From the NCBI RefSeq assembly GCF_004359525.2, contig NZ_SCWC02000010.1:1-64000 (forward strand): a stretch of DNA of 64,000 nucleotides, in the 5' to 3' direction. The first letter of the stretch is position 1. The number at the start of each line of letters is the position of its first letter. The position numbers and the translations under genes are program-made. The notes beneath the pieces were generated by a model that saw only the letters and a list, made by a program, of their open reading frames with translations, was not told where the DNA came from and searched no databases. This document shows positions 1 through 7,946 of the stretch, piece by piece. The DNA is from Macrococcus equipercicus (GTDB lineage Bacteria > Bacillota > Bacilli > Staphylococcales > Staphylococcaceae).

Positions 1-12
1 CAAATTTTCATA

Positions 13-990
13 TTATTCTACTCCTGCTAAAAATTTTTTCAGTTCTATAAAACTATTAATATATTCAATATCTTTCAATTCTGTTATACAACTTCTTTCT
101 ACAGTCGTTAACCTTGGGAGGAATACTATTTTTTTTAAAGAAGAGCTTTTCAATTCATTAATATTTTCAGTGTCAATTGATTGATTCCACGAAATAATAC
201 TTTTTTTATTCTCTATATTAAAAGTAAAAGGATTACCTATTAATAAATACTTTTGCTCTTTAATTCTACGTTCATTTTCTTCAAACTGTAAAAGTTGATT
301 ATATATTAGCTGCTTTTCTATTACTAAATCTCCATACTCTTTTTCGGTAGCTCCAATTATCTTATCTTGTTCCTCAATTTTTATTCCAAGTTTTTTTATT
401 TTATTTTCTAATTGTTTAACAATATTTTCAAGATTCTTAGCTTTTGATTTATATTCTCCAATAATTTTATCCTTTACAAGAATCTCTGAACTAACTTTTT
501 CTTTATCTTTTATCGCATTCAATGACTCTATTTCTAGTTTCTTAATGATATCTCTTAAATTATCTATAGCATCTACTTTTGTTTGATTATCTATAGATGT
601 TTTATTAGTTTCTTCACTTGATTTGTTTTTATTATATTGATCCTCAAGATATTTTTTCACAGTTTGTACTTCAAAAGGCTTTTCACTATGTAGAAACACC
701 ATTATTTTATCAAATGAGTTGTCTTCTATTAAACCTATAATATCTGATTCAGAAAGTTCATTAATTTCATTTTCAAAGTTTTTTTTTATATTTTGATATT
801 GCGATGCTATTAATTTTCGATTCTTTTCACTTAAATAATTTTTTAGAGCGTAAGAATGCATTCTTTCTACTACGTCCGCATTCCATTTTCTGAAACCTTT
901 AGGCAAAATTTTTGTTTTATTCAATATTTCCGCCTTTTTATTAGAAGATTGTAAGTTAAATGCAACTTCTATATAGTCTATTTTAATCAC
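13..990 (-). CDS. Hypothetical coiled-coil protein, AT-rich accessory gene
   Basis: This is a complete 325-residue reading frame that I do not recognise. The sequence is very lysine-, asparagine- and isoleucine-rich. Residues about 140-245 have the heptad-like charged pattern of a long coiled coil, between an N-terminal globular part (about 1-125) and a C-terminal segment (about 250-325) rich in hydrophobic and Ser/Thr residues. There is no signal peptide or obvious membrane span. Base composition is clearly more AT-rich than the metabolic genes further right, which suggests transfer. It lies beside IS30 material and its downstream neighbour is outside the window, so it may be one component of a larger accessory system. 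The start is the ATG at 990, preceded by an AAAGGG-type site. No function is proposed. Confidence 0.6.
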   Translation of the reverse strand: MIKIDYIEVAFNLQSSNKKAEILNKTKILPKGFRKWNADVVERMHSYALKNYLSEKNRKLIASQYQNIKKNFENEINELSESDIIGLIEDNSFDKIMVFLHSEKPFEVQTVKKYLEDQYNKNKSSEETNKTSIDNQTKVDAIDNLRDIIKKLEIESLNAIKDKEKVSSEILVKDKIIGEYKSKAKNLENIVKQLENKIKKLGIKIEEQDKIIGATEKEYGDLVIEKQLIYNQLLQFEENERRIKEQKYLLIGNPFTFNIENKKSIISWNQSIDTENINELKSSSLKKIVFLPRLTTVERSCITELKDIEYINSFIELKKFLAGVE

Positions 991-1094
991 CCTTTATTAT
1001 AATGTTTTGTATATCTTTCTTATAATTCTATTTAAATATTCATTTAGATTATATCGAGAAAGTGTACCTGGAAAGAAGTAAATAATATATAAAG

Positions 1095-1189
1095 CTATTT
1101 GTGTTAACTCGTTATTTTTTATTTGGCACTAAATTAATGATGAGCATAACACAAATGACTTTTCAGTTATATTACTTAATTTTATAAAC
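1095..1189 (-). mobile_element. Decayed end of an IS30-family element
   Basis: This stretch aligns, with many substitutions, to 2229-2323, the transposase start and right terminal repeat of the intact IS30 copy. Shared landmarks are the TTTGTGxTAACTC-CTTATxTTTT leader and the terminal TTATxTxxCTTAATTTTA segment. No transposase frame survives, so this is a solo relic in the same orientation as the intact copy. Confidence 0.6.
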
Positions 1190-1266
1190 AACGGTATAAA
1201 AAATAGAATGAATAAAACTCTAGTGGATTATAGACTTTTTCGCTAAAAAGATTTTTATTTAATTTC

Positions 1267-2323
1267 GTTTGTCAAAATAAGCTGGACAGTTTCTCATCTT
1301 TAATGAAACTCAAAAATACCTCCAATGGTGTCCTGTAACCAAGAGATTTTCTAGGTCGATTATTTAGGGAATATGCAGCTTGAATAATATAGTCGTCTGT
1401 AACTGTGTTGAAATCCGCATCTTTGTCCAGACCGTTTCTTCTAAGCATTCCATTTGAATGTTCATTAAGACCACGCTGCGAAGGTGTGCCTGGATCAGCA
1501 AAAAAGATAGATATATCGTGTTGGTTACTGATTGACTTCCAGCTGGAAAACTCTTTACCGTAGTCGAATGTAATGGATTTAAAGAGACGATAAGGTAAAA
1601 CCGAAAACATACTGTTTAATGCTTTTTCAATGTCGGATGCCTTGCGACCTTCCGGTCGTAGGGTGATGATCATCTTAGAAACACGTTCAACAAGGGTGAT
1701 GACTGCGCTGCCATGACGACGACCGACAATCGTATCTCCTTCAAGATGACCGAACTCTCTATCAAAGTCAGGAAATTCAACTGTTCTTTCTGAAATGTGG
1801 CGTTTGAAAGTCTGACGACCTCTTTTCTCATGATAACCGTTAGGTTTTCTTTTCCCTTTCATTGGAAGTGATTGAACAGGAAGAATATCTTCCCTGAACA
1901 TTCTGTACAGAGTTTTAACAGAGCAGCTGATAGATTCTTCATTCCTGCCTATGATGGTGTCAGGTGTCCAGCCGTCGGCTATTCTTTCTCGAATATAACT
2001 GGTCTGATGCTTAGGAAGGACAATCTTACGTCTTCCGCAAAGAGATTTTCTTTTCTTATAGTTCTGATAGAATTCCAGTGCAGATATACCTGCTTTGAAT
2101 GCATTAATTACATTATAGACGGTCTGTCTTGAACGCTTAATTCTCCGGCAGATCTCACTGACCGAAATTTTCTGGTGGTAATATGATTCTATGAACGCAA
2201 GTTCATCCGTGGTAAGATGTGTATAGGCCATTTGTGCTAACTCCTTATGTTTTCTTTGGTCGGAAATACATATTGAGTTTAGCACAGAAGGCTTTTTTAG
2301 TTATCTAGCTTAATTTTACAATC
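1267..2323 (-). mobile_element. IS30-family insertion sequence, complete
   Basis: The element is about 1.06 kb and consists of one transposase gene between imperfect terminal inverted repeats of about 23 bp. The left end is 1267-1289 and the right end is 2301-2323; both contain the pattern GxTTGTxAAAAT(T)AAGCTxGA. The transposase stop codon lies inside the left repeat, as is common for compact IS30 elements. The target duplication could not be resolved by eye. A decayed relative sits 80 bp to the left. Confidence 0.85.
1272..2231 (-). CDS. IS30-family transposase
   Basis: A DDE-type transposase of about 319 residues. It starts with an N-terminal helix-turn-helix of the HTH_38 type (TTDELAFIESYYHQ, then EICRRIKRSRQTVYN) and continues with an rve-type integrase core. 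The visible acidic pattern is GDTIVG, then FDYGKEFS, then LNEHSNGMLRR, which carries the glutamate. The start is taken at the ATG at 2231, 9 nt after AAGGAG, rather than an upstream in-frame TTG-type codon. The frame is intact and the gene fills the IS, so the element could be active. Position of the catalytic triad is inferred from family knowledge. Confidence 0.9.
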   Translation of the reverse strand: MAYTHLTTDELAFIESYYHQKISVSEICRRIKRSRQTVYNVINAFKAGISALEFYQNYKKRKSLCGRRKIVLPKHQTSYIRERIADGWTPDTIIGRNEESISCSVKTLYRMFREDILPVQSLPMKGKRKPNGYHEKRGRQTFKRHISERTVEFPDFDREFGHLEGDTIVGRRHGSAVITLVERVSKMIITLRPEGRKASDIEKALNSMFSVLPYRLFKSITFDYGKEFSSWKSISNQHDISIFFADPGTPSQRGLNEHSNGMLRRNGLDKDADFNTVTDDYIIQAAYSLNNRPRKSLGYRTPLEVFLSFIKDEKLSSLF

Positions 2324-2480
2324 GGCGCTAGATTGAAAAATACACTTTTAAAAAAATAAATCACGAATGATGTAAATGATTGATAGAGTTATTCTTGAGT
2401 TTTCTTGAAGTCATTCTTTGTATATTTCTTCATTAAAAAACTTGCAGTTGAAATTTTAGGTTCATCTGCAGGACTATATG

Positions 2481-2954
2481 TTATTTGCGTTTCAGTGCCC
2501 AGTCTGTCGGCAGCAGTGATATAAGCAGCAGCACGCCCATTATAATGAAGAAGCCACTAGCACCTAGTTGAAAGAGTGTATCGCTTAACGCTGTCTGTGT
2601 GAAGCCACTTATGATATACACAATGAGAAACGGTAAATACGCGATACTACAAATGCCCTGTATGACGACGTACCTCTTTTCACTGATACCTATATCACGT
2701 AAGCGACGGATAAAGCCGCTGAAACAAGCCCAGACAAGGATAAAAAATGACGGCACGCAGAAAAATAGTAACCCGATAGACATCCCTTCTCCCGGACTGT
2801 AAAAACGTTCATCCAGCCACCAGATTAACCAGCAGATCAACATCCAAATAGCAACCGACAGTATCATAGGCGGCCAGAACTGTGTCCGTGTATCCCGTCC
2901 TTCACTTGTAAAGGCATACCACCAGAAATCCTTCATAGCTTCTCTCATTCCCAT
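2481..2954 (-). CDS. DUF805 family membrane protein
   Basis: A 157-residue integral membrane protein with four likely membrane spans. DUF805 hallmarks are visible: an N-terminal FTSEGRDTRTQFW segment before the first span, and the FIRRLRDIG motif between spans two and three. The family has no firmly assigned biochemical role. It sits 75 bp downstream of dhaM on the same strand and may be read through from the dha operon, but a hairpin-like GCGAGAGC region lies between them and co-regulation is not shown. The start at 2954 follows an AGAGGGA site; a second in-frame ATG two codons later is equally possible. Confidence 0.8.
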   Translation of the reverse strand: MGMREAMKDFWWYAFTSEGRDTRTQFWPPMILSVAIWMLICWLIWWLDERFYSPGEGMSIGLLFFCVPSFFILVWACFSGFIRRLRDIGISEKRYVVIQGICSIAYLPFLIVYIISGFTQTALSDTLFQLGASGFFIIMGVLLLISLLPTDWALKRK

Positions 2955-3029
2955 ATTCAGTCGTCCCTCTCAAGAAACACATCATCTCGCTCATTCCCCT
3001 ACCAGCGAGAGCTAGGGACGAGGTAGCTG

Positions 3030-3395
3030 TCAGTCTTTCTCTTTAAAGTTATTTTTCAAGCTCTCTAAAATATCATCCTTACTTTTACCAATCATCATTT
3101 CCACACCAGCCAGAAAAGCCCCTTCCACGAGCGGATAATGAGCGATCGTGATCTGTGAATAATCATTCATCTCGAGCGCCATCTCAATATTCATCTTGCT
3201 GGAGCCGATATCGTAGAAGACAAGGGCCTCATCCTCTACTTCATCAAACATCGCTGTAATCGCATCAATCGATGTGCCGATTTCGCCGTCGATACCACCG
3301 ACTGCTTTAATCGTCAGACCCTCAGCCATCTGACTGACAAGTGCCTGGATTCCTGCAGCAATCTCTTCACTATGACTGACGACACAGATTTCCAT
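3030..3395 (-). CDS. dhaM: DhaM, PTS phosphoryl donor for dihydroxyacetone kinase
   Basis: A 121-residue EIIA-mannose-type protein that passes phosphate from HPr to the ADP held by DhaL. The N-terminal ICVVSHSEEIAAGI places the phosphorylated histidine at residue 8, and the GGIDGEIGTS and FYDIGSSKMN segments match the family. It is the short, single-domain form; some proteobacterial DhaM proteins carry extra HPr and EI domains. It overlaps dhaL by one base and is the third gene of dhaK-dhaL-dhaM. Its presence shows that this kinase uses phosphoenolpyruvate through the PTS rather than ATP. Confidence 0.92.
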   Translation of the reverse strand: MEICVVSHSEEIAAGIQALVSQMAEGLTIKAVGGIDGEIGTSIDAITAMFDEVEDEALVFYDIGSSKMNIEMALEMNDYSQITIAHYPLVEGAFLAGVEMMIGKSKDDILESLKNNFKEKD

Positions 3396-3964
3396 CAGCG
3401 GACACCTCCGATCAAGGCATCGAGGATATAGACCGCACTCTGTGCACCCGGATCAATCGTCCCCTGTGACTTTTCTTTGAAATAGGCAGCGCGCCCTTTA
3501 GTCGCCATCATATCCTTCGTCTCTTCAGCCAGCTGCTGCAGCTCTTCTGATGAGAGCAGATGATCGGCATCTGCTGCCGGACTGATGACATCATACATCG
3601 TCTTCTCGCCGCCTGTCACCTTGCCGCGTGCACTCACCGCTTCCTTGAACGCATCAAGGAGGGCGTGGATATTGGCTGCCGTCAGTTCATCCTCAGCGAC
3701 CTGCGACATCTTGACGAACGAGAAGCCGTACAGCGGTCCAGACGCGCCGCCGACCGCACTCATCAAGGTCATGCCACAGGATTTCAGTACGTCTGCGATG
3801 GTCTCGCCGGTCAGCTTGTCATTCACTGCCTTGAATCCGCGCAGCATATTCACGCCGTGATCACCGTCGCCGATCTCTCTGTCTAGGTTCGTCAGCAATG
3901 TTTCATTCTCTTGAAAGGTCTGAAGCAGGCCTGTCAAACGTTCTTTCAGTTCGTGTGCATTCAT
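3395..3964 (-). CDS. dhaL: DhaL, nucleotide-binding subunit of dihydroxyacetone kinase
   Basis: A 189-residue all-helical subunit that holds ADP/ATP and phosphorylates the dihydroxyacetone bound to DhaK. The diagnostic REIGDGDHGVNM motif (about residues 26-37) supplies the magnesium-binding aspartates. A glycine-rich GGASGPLYG segment and DVISPAADA follow in the expected order. Length is typical. It begins 11 bases after dhaK ends and overlaps dhaM, so translation of the three subunits is probably coupled. Confidence 0.93.
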   Translation of the reverse strand: MNAHELKERLTGLLQTFQENETLLTNLDREIGDGDHGVNMLRGFKAVNDKLTGETIADVLKSCGMTLMSAVGGASGPLYGFSFVKMSQVAEDELTAANIHALLDAFKEAVSARGKVTGGEKTMYDVISPAADADHLLSSEELQQLAEETKDMMATKGRAAYFKEKSQGTIDPGAQSAVYILDALIGGVR

Positions 3965-3975
3965 ACGAAGTCCTC

Positions 3976-4938
3976 CTAAAAGTATTTACTCGCTGCCTTA
4001 CTGTCTAGAGCTGCTACGTAATCATCGTCATGCTTGAGGAGTGTAATGGAGAAGCCCTGCATATCCAGCGCCGTCATATAGTTACCGACAAAAAGCTTTG
4101 TCATCTGTAGATCCTTCGTATCAAAGTATTCTTTTAAGTAGCGTGCAACGACCGCGAGCTCACTGAGCGGTGTGCCGCCCATGCCGTTGACCATGACGAT
4201 GAACTTGTCACCCTCGATTTCTTTCTCGAGCTCTGCCATTAGCCGTGCAACAATCTGATCGACCGTCTCCATTTTTTCGCGGTAGATGCCCTTCTCGCCG
4301 TGGATACCGATGCCGATCTCCATTTCATCTGCGGCAAGCTCGAAACCGTGCTGCCCAGTCGTCGGTACCATACAAGGCTCAAGTGCCATCCCGATTGTAT
4401 GCATATTCGGCAGCACCGCCTCCACTTTGGCTTTTACTTCTTCAAGAGATAAACCTTGCTCAGCATAATAACCTGCAAGCTTATGGACGAAGACAGTGCC
4501 CGCCACTCCGCGACGCTGTTCCTTGTTATCGATGGCGATATCATCCGCGACAATCACGCGGTCAACCTTGATGTCCTCTATCTCAGCAAGCTCCATCGCC
4601 ATCTCAAAGTTCATGACATCACCGGCATAGTTCTTGACGATAAGAAGTACGCCCGCATCAGTCGCCACCGCCTTGATGGCCTCAAGTATCTTGTCCGGTG
4701 TCGGCGAGGTGAAGACCTCACCACAGACAGCCGCATCAATCATTCCCTCAGCGACATAACCTGCATGTGCCGGCTCATGACCGCTGCCGCCACCTGATAC
4801 GAGTGCCACCTTACCTCTCTTCCTGTCTTTACGCACAATGACTGAATCTGCAATGACTTCATGTGTGTCGTCCGCTAACGTGAGTCCTTTCAACATATCC
4901 GCAACAAACTGTGTCTTGTCATTCACTAACTTTTTCAT
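3976..4938 (-). CDS. dhaK: DhaK, dihydroxyacetone-binding subunit
   Basis: A 320-residue kinase subunit that binds dihydroxyacetone covalently and receives phosphate from DhaL, yielding dihydroxyacetone phosphate for glycolysis. The GGGSGHEPAHAG loop lies at residues 49-60. The substrate-binding histidine is probably His213 within GIGIHGEKG, by analogy with the family. This is the first gene of dhaKLM. The start at 4938 follows AGGAGG by 8 nt. A cre-like site about 40 bp upstream suggests carbon catabolite repression. Confidence 0.94.
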   Translation of the reverse strand: MKKLVNDKTQFVADMLKGLTLADDTHEVIADSVIVRKDRKRGKVALVSGGGSGHEPAHAGYVAEGMIDAAVCGEVFTSPTPDKILEAIKAVATDAGVLLIVKNYAGDVMNFEMAMELAEIEDIKVDRVIVADDIAIDNKEQRRGVAGTVFVHKLAGYYAEQGLSLEEVKAKVEAVLPNMHTIGMALEPCMVPTTGQHGFELAADEMEIGIGIHGEKGIYREKMETVDQIVARLMAELEKEIEGDKFIVMVNGMGGTPLSELAVVARYLKEYFDTKDLQMTKLFVGNYMTALDMQGFSITLLKHDDDYVAALDSKAASKYF

Positions 4939-4961
4939 TAGCTTCGCCTCCTGTTGCTTAT

Positions 4962-4967
4962 ATTATA
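4962..4967 (-). promoter_or_regulatory. Candidate -10 element of the dha operon
   Basis: TATAAT on the minus strand, 24 bp upstream of dhaK. No good -35 at 17 bp is visible; TTGTTA lies at about 21 bp. It would give a very short leader that just includes the ribosome binding site. This is a weak assignment. Confidence 0.35.
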
Positions 4968-4979
4968 AATATTTCCATT

Positions 4980-4993
4980 AGAAAGCGCTAACA
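4980..4993 (-). promoter_or_regulatory. cre site (CcpA operator) upstream of dhaK
   Basis: On the minus strand the site reads TGTTAGCGCTTTCT, which fits the Gram-positive cre consensus TGWNANCGNTNWCA at 13 of 14 positions. It lies in the dha promoter region, where bound CcpA would block initiation during growth on a preferred sugar. Confidence 0.65.
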
Positions 4994-5161
4994 ATTGTGT
5001 GCTGGACAAATTATATAGTAGTCATTTCCGCGATAATCGAATTAATCCGATTTACATTATTCCCGCACTTCACCATTCGTCGCTATAACTTCTTTATACC
5101 AGTCAAATGATTTCTTTTTCCTGCGTGCCCTTGTACAGTTGCCTTCATCATCCGACTCCAC

Positions 5162-5192
5162 AAAAAAACCAGATATCATCAATGATATCTGG
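5162..5192 (-). terminator. Rho-independent terminator after the cyclodeaminase gene
   Basis: An 11-bp perfect stem (CCAGATATCAT and its complement) is followed on the minus strand by seven T residues, 20 bp past the stop codon at 5212. Confidence 0.85.
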
Positions 5193-5211
5193 GATGCAGG
5201 ATATTCTATTT

Positions 5212-6183
5212 TTAGTTTTTGGATTTTTTCTGATAAGCTTCCAGTATCTTTGATGCGGTAACAACATCGAGTACTGCAGAACCGACTGTCTTAAAGACAG
5301 TAATCTCATCTTCTGACTGACGTCCTTTGATCTCACCGTTAATAAGCTGACCGAGTTCTCCGTTATACTGATTTTCATTAATGAAGCCTTCTTCAAGCGG
5401 CTGGATAAAATCACCTGCCTCCTGCATAACACCATCTGTTGTGTCAAAGATAACTACATTCGCGTCCTTGATGATTTCTTTCGGTATTTCACACATATCC
5501 TTTGTATAGGCACCGACACCATTAATATGTGCACCTCGTTTAATATGACGCGCTTCAAAAGTAGGACGCTTACTCGTGGTAACACTGGTTATGATATCAG
5601 CATCTGTCACACAGGCCTCACTGGTCTCAACAGGAACCATGCGTACACCAAACTTCAGGGCCATCTCTTCCGCAAAAGCGCTGGCACGGCTAAAATCCAG
5701 ATCGAAGATAAGCACTTCTTCCAGGTCACGAACAGTCAGCATTGCTTCCAGCTGGCATTCAGCCTGACCTCCTGTACCAATCAAAGCACCGATTTTAGCA
5801 TCAGGACGAGATAAAAGCTCCGTTGCCGCACCCTGGACTGCGCCGGTGCGAAGTTGCGTCAGATAAGTGCCATCAATCATTCCACTCACCATCCCCGTCT
5901 CAGGGTTCATGACAATCATCGTGGCCGGCACACTAGGCAGTCCTTTGTGCACGTTATCCGGATATACCGAGACAATCTTGATTCCAAGTGCGTCTTTCTC
6001 CCCTTCAACGTAGCCTGGCATAAAGAGTGCCTGCCCCTGTCTTGTCGCAATGTCAATATTGGTACGCAATGGTACAATAGCCTGTCCTTTTGAATAATGG
6101 GCGAGCGCTTCTTTATCCGCTTCAATGGCATTCCGCATCGTGAAGCAGTCTTTCACGTCTTGTTTCGTCAGATTAATCATCAT
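5212..6183 (-). CDS. Ornithine cyclodeaminase / mu-crystallin family protein
   Basis: A 323-residue NAD(P)-dependent enzyme of the ornithine cyclodeaminase/alanine dehydrogenase/mu-crystallin family. The N-terminal substrate domain contains MPGYVEGEKDALGIKIVSVYPDN, with the substrate-contacting lysine region. The Rossmann motif is GALIGTGGQAECQL, and VFKTVGSAVLDV is the conserved C-terminal signature. Family members deaminate ornithine to proline or act on alanine, imines or related amino acids, and the substrate cannot be told from the sequence. It starts 10 bp after a TSUP permease and shares that gene's promoter, so the pair may handle a small acid or amino acid. Tandem ATG codons at 6183 and 6180 both fit the AAGGAG site. 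Confidence 0.85.
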   Translation of the reverse strand: MMINLTKQDVKDCFTMRNAIEADKEALAHYSKGQAIVPLRTNIDIATRQGQALFMPGYVEGEKDALGIKIVSVYPDNVHKGLPSVPATMIVMNPETGMVSGMIDGTYLTQLRTGAVQGAATELLSRPDAKIGALIGTGGQAECQLEAMLTVRDLEEVLIFDLDFSRASAFAEEMALKFGVRMVPVETSEACVTDADIITSVTTSKRPTFEARHIKRGAHINGVGAYTKDMCEIPKEIIKDANVVIFDTTDGVMQEAGDFIQPLEEGFINENQYNGELGQLINGEIKGRQSEDEITVFKTVGSAVLDVVTASKILEAYQKKSKN

Positions 6184-6193
6184 GATCTACTCC

Positions 6194-7078
6194 TTAAGCA
6201 ATCTTTGTGTTGGTCCGGTTCTTATGAAACTGTGATTCAAGCATTGTATAAGCACTATACAGCAAGACGGCAATGACCACCCATTTCAGCATGTACGTAT
6301 CCAGAGACTTGACGAGGAAGACGGCAGTCAGTACGCCAAGGACACCGAATGTCGCTGCAAACAATGTAATTTTTCTGCTGTAGTGCTGTAATTTAACGAA
6401 TTCCACACTGCCGACCGGCACTGAGAATGTACATGCCCCCATCATAATCGGGAATGCAGCGACAGGATTCATACCCATCAGATAGACCGTAACCATCGTC
6501 AAAGCATATGAACCAATACCAATATTATTGAGAGCACCATAAACAAAGAGTAGGAAACCTGTCAGCACTAATTTAAACCCATATAATTCAGTTGCAGTTC
6601 CGCTTGAAGCAATCCAGTTCATCTGACCCGCAAAGATCAGGAGGCCTGCAACAATCAGGCCGAAACCGATGAAGACTTTGATAATATTAGCTGGTAATTT
6701 GACGACAAACCGGGGACCGATATAAGCGCCGATGACCTGACAGATAATGCAGACTACAAGTGTCTTAATACCGACATCAATAGAACTGATGTAACAGATC
6801 GCCATGACAGCTACCGGAATAACACACTGGGTATTCAATGTACCCGGCAGTTTTTTGATGTCGACCCATTTAAGTTTGTCATAAAGTACTGTTCCTATCG
6901 CGAAGTCTGAAATACCGAATGTAGATAGAAAGAACATGGCAAACGAACTGAATGGCAGAGCCTTGGCATTTGCCGGCTCAGCTTTCATCTCCTGAGTATA
7001 AGTGGCAACATCTTTGGCAAAGAAAAAGAGGAAATACAGATTCACGAGAACAACGGCAACAATTAACAGAGTGACCAT
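6194..7078 (-). CDS. TSUP (TauE/SafE) family permease
   Basis: A 294-residue polytopic membrane protein with about eight hydrophobic spans and the internal duplication typical of TauE/SafE transporters. The loops GTLNTQCVIPVAVMA and MGMNPVAAFPIMMGAC fit the family. TSUP proteins move sulfite, sulfoacetate or other small organic anions, usually outward; the substrate here is unknown. It is the first gene of a two-gene unit with the cyclodeaminase gene. The ATG at 7078 follows GGGAGG. Two Rex-like boxes lie upstream, which would tie expression to the NADH/NAD+ ratio. Confidence 0.82.
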   Translation of the reverse strand: MVTLLIVAVVLVNLYFLFFFAKDVATYTQEMKAEPANAKALPFSSFAMFFLSTFGISDFAIGTVLYDKLKWVDIKKLPGTLNTQCVIPVAVMAICYISSIDVGIKTLVVCIICQVIGAYIGPRFVVKLPANIIKVFIGFGLIVAGLLIFAGQMNWIASSGTATELYGFKLVLTGFLLFVYGALNNIGIGSYALTMVTVYLMGMNPVAAFPIMMGACTFSVPVGSVEFVKLQHYSRKITLFAATFGVLGVLTAVFLVKSLDTYMLKWVVIAVLLYSAYTMLESQFHKNRTNTKIA

Positions 7079-7102
7079 AACTAAAACCTCCCATTTTTAA
7101 TT

Positions 7103-7120
7103 TTGTGATTATTTTCACAA
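7103..7120. promoter_or_regulatory. Rex-like operator, proximal copy
   Basis: TTGTGATTATTTTCACAA matches the staphylococcal Rex consensus TTGTGAAWWWWTTCACAA at 17 of 18 positions. It lies 25 bp upstream of the TSUP permease start, where a bound repressor would block transcription or early elongation. Confidence 0.6.
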
Positions 7121-7215
7121 TCACGTATAAAAAAATTTATTCTGACTTAATTCTCATCTATAATTTACCATGACTTTTTCTGGAATACTATAATAATTAA
7201 CAGGTATTTTCGAAC

Positions 7216-7239
7216 TATTTGTGAATATATTCACAAATA
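7216..7239. promoter_or_regulatory. Rex-like operator, distal copy, perfect 24-bp palindrome
   Basis: The central 18 bp, TTGTGAATATATTCACAA (7219-7236), is an exact match to the Rex consensus, and symmetry extends three bases further each side. The site also satisfies the generic Crp/Fnr pattern TGTGA-N6-TCACA, so ArcR or another Crp-family factor is an alternative. It lies between two divergent genes. Confidence 0.65.
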
Positions 7240-7401
7240 TATGTGATTTACTTATGTACGATTACAATCCTATCACCTATTCAACTGAATCTTCATTCAT
7301 ATACTTTGTGTCATGCTATAATCAAGATAAAATTGAATATTTTATTCATTTTTCTATGGTTTGCGGCGTCCGATATGATAACTACTGAAAGGAAATTGAT
7401 A

Positions 7402-7860
7402 ATGATACCTGTTTTATTAGCTGTCAGAGAAAATGACAGAACGTTTATGCTGAAATATGGTTACGATTTACATGACAGTCTTCAAGATGATATGGACATT
7501 GTTCTGAATACGCTGGATTATGCGATTGAAGAAGTATTAATCAAGAAGTTCGGCTACGAATACGACCTAGAGAAACTAATGGAGAATCTATGGATCAAAG
7601 AACTGTATCATCAGAAAGAATTGATACAGCAGCATCTAGCTGATGATAATGGCTATACCGGTTATCAGCCTTATCAGTTATGGATATACGGAGACAGTGC
7701 AGTCAGACTGACACTTTATAATAATCAAATATTAATCGGACGTATGGAAAAAATTGACGAGGAAGACATTAATCATGCCTGGCTGGAATTCCGTGTCACT
7801 GCAACTGCTGAATTAAAACCGATAGCATTTAATGACATTAAAAGTGTCCATAAGATCTAA
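7402..7860 (+). CDS. Conserved hypothetical protein, 152 residues
   Basis: A soluble acidic protein that I do not recognise. The start is placed at the ATG at 7402, 8 nt after GAAAGGA. Upstream in-frame codons give an implausible leader running through the Rex palindrome. The sequence has a helical middle part (EEVLIKKFGYEYDLEKLMENLW, about residues 40-65) and a C-terminal half with beta-like segments (YQLWIYGDSAVRLTLYNNQILIGRMEKI). There are no catalytic motifs, cysteines or membrane spans. It is divergent from the TSUP permease operon, shares its control region, and ends at a strong bidirectional terminator. Confidence 0.65.
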   Translation: MIPVLLAVRENDRTFMLKYGYDLHDSLQDDMDIVLNTLDYAIEEVLIKKFGYEYDLEKLMENLWIKELYHQKELIQQHLADDNGYTGYQPYQLWIYGDSAVRLTLYNNQILIGRMEKIDEEDINHAWLEFRVTATAELKPIAFNDIKSVHKI

Positions 7861-7864
7861 AACA

Positions 7865-7898
7865 CCCCGACAGTTAGACTGGATCCTAACTGTCGGGG
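7865..7898. terminator. Strong hairpin terminator, probably bidirectional
   Basis: A 13-bp perfect stem, CCCCGACAGTTAG with its complement, has an 8-nt loop and lies immediately after the stop at 7860. A short T-rich tail follows on the plus strand. Confidence 0.8.
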
Positions 7899-7946
7899 TA
7901 TCTTTAACCCTTCTACGCTTATCTGATTTTATTACGCTTAATGAAC

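Noticed and set aside
5148-5447. 99-residue minus-strand frame overlapping the cyclodeaminase gene
   Set aside because: Runs through the terminator in another frame and has no start signal.
7243-7401. N-terminal extension of the 152-residue hypothetical gene
   Set aside because: Begins at the Rex palindrome, has no ribosome binding site, and reads as non-coding AT-rich DNA.
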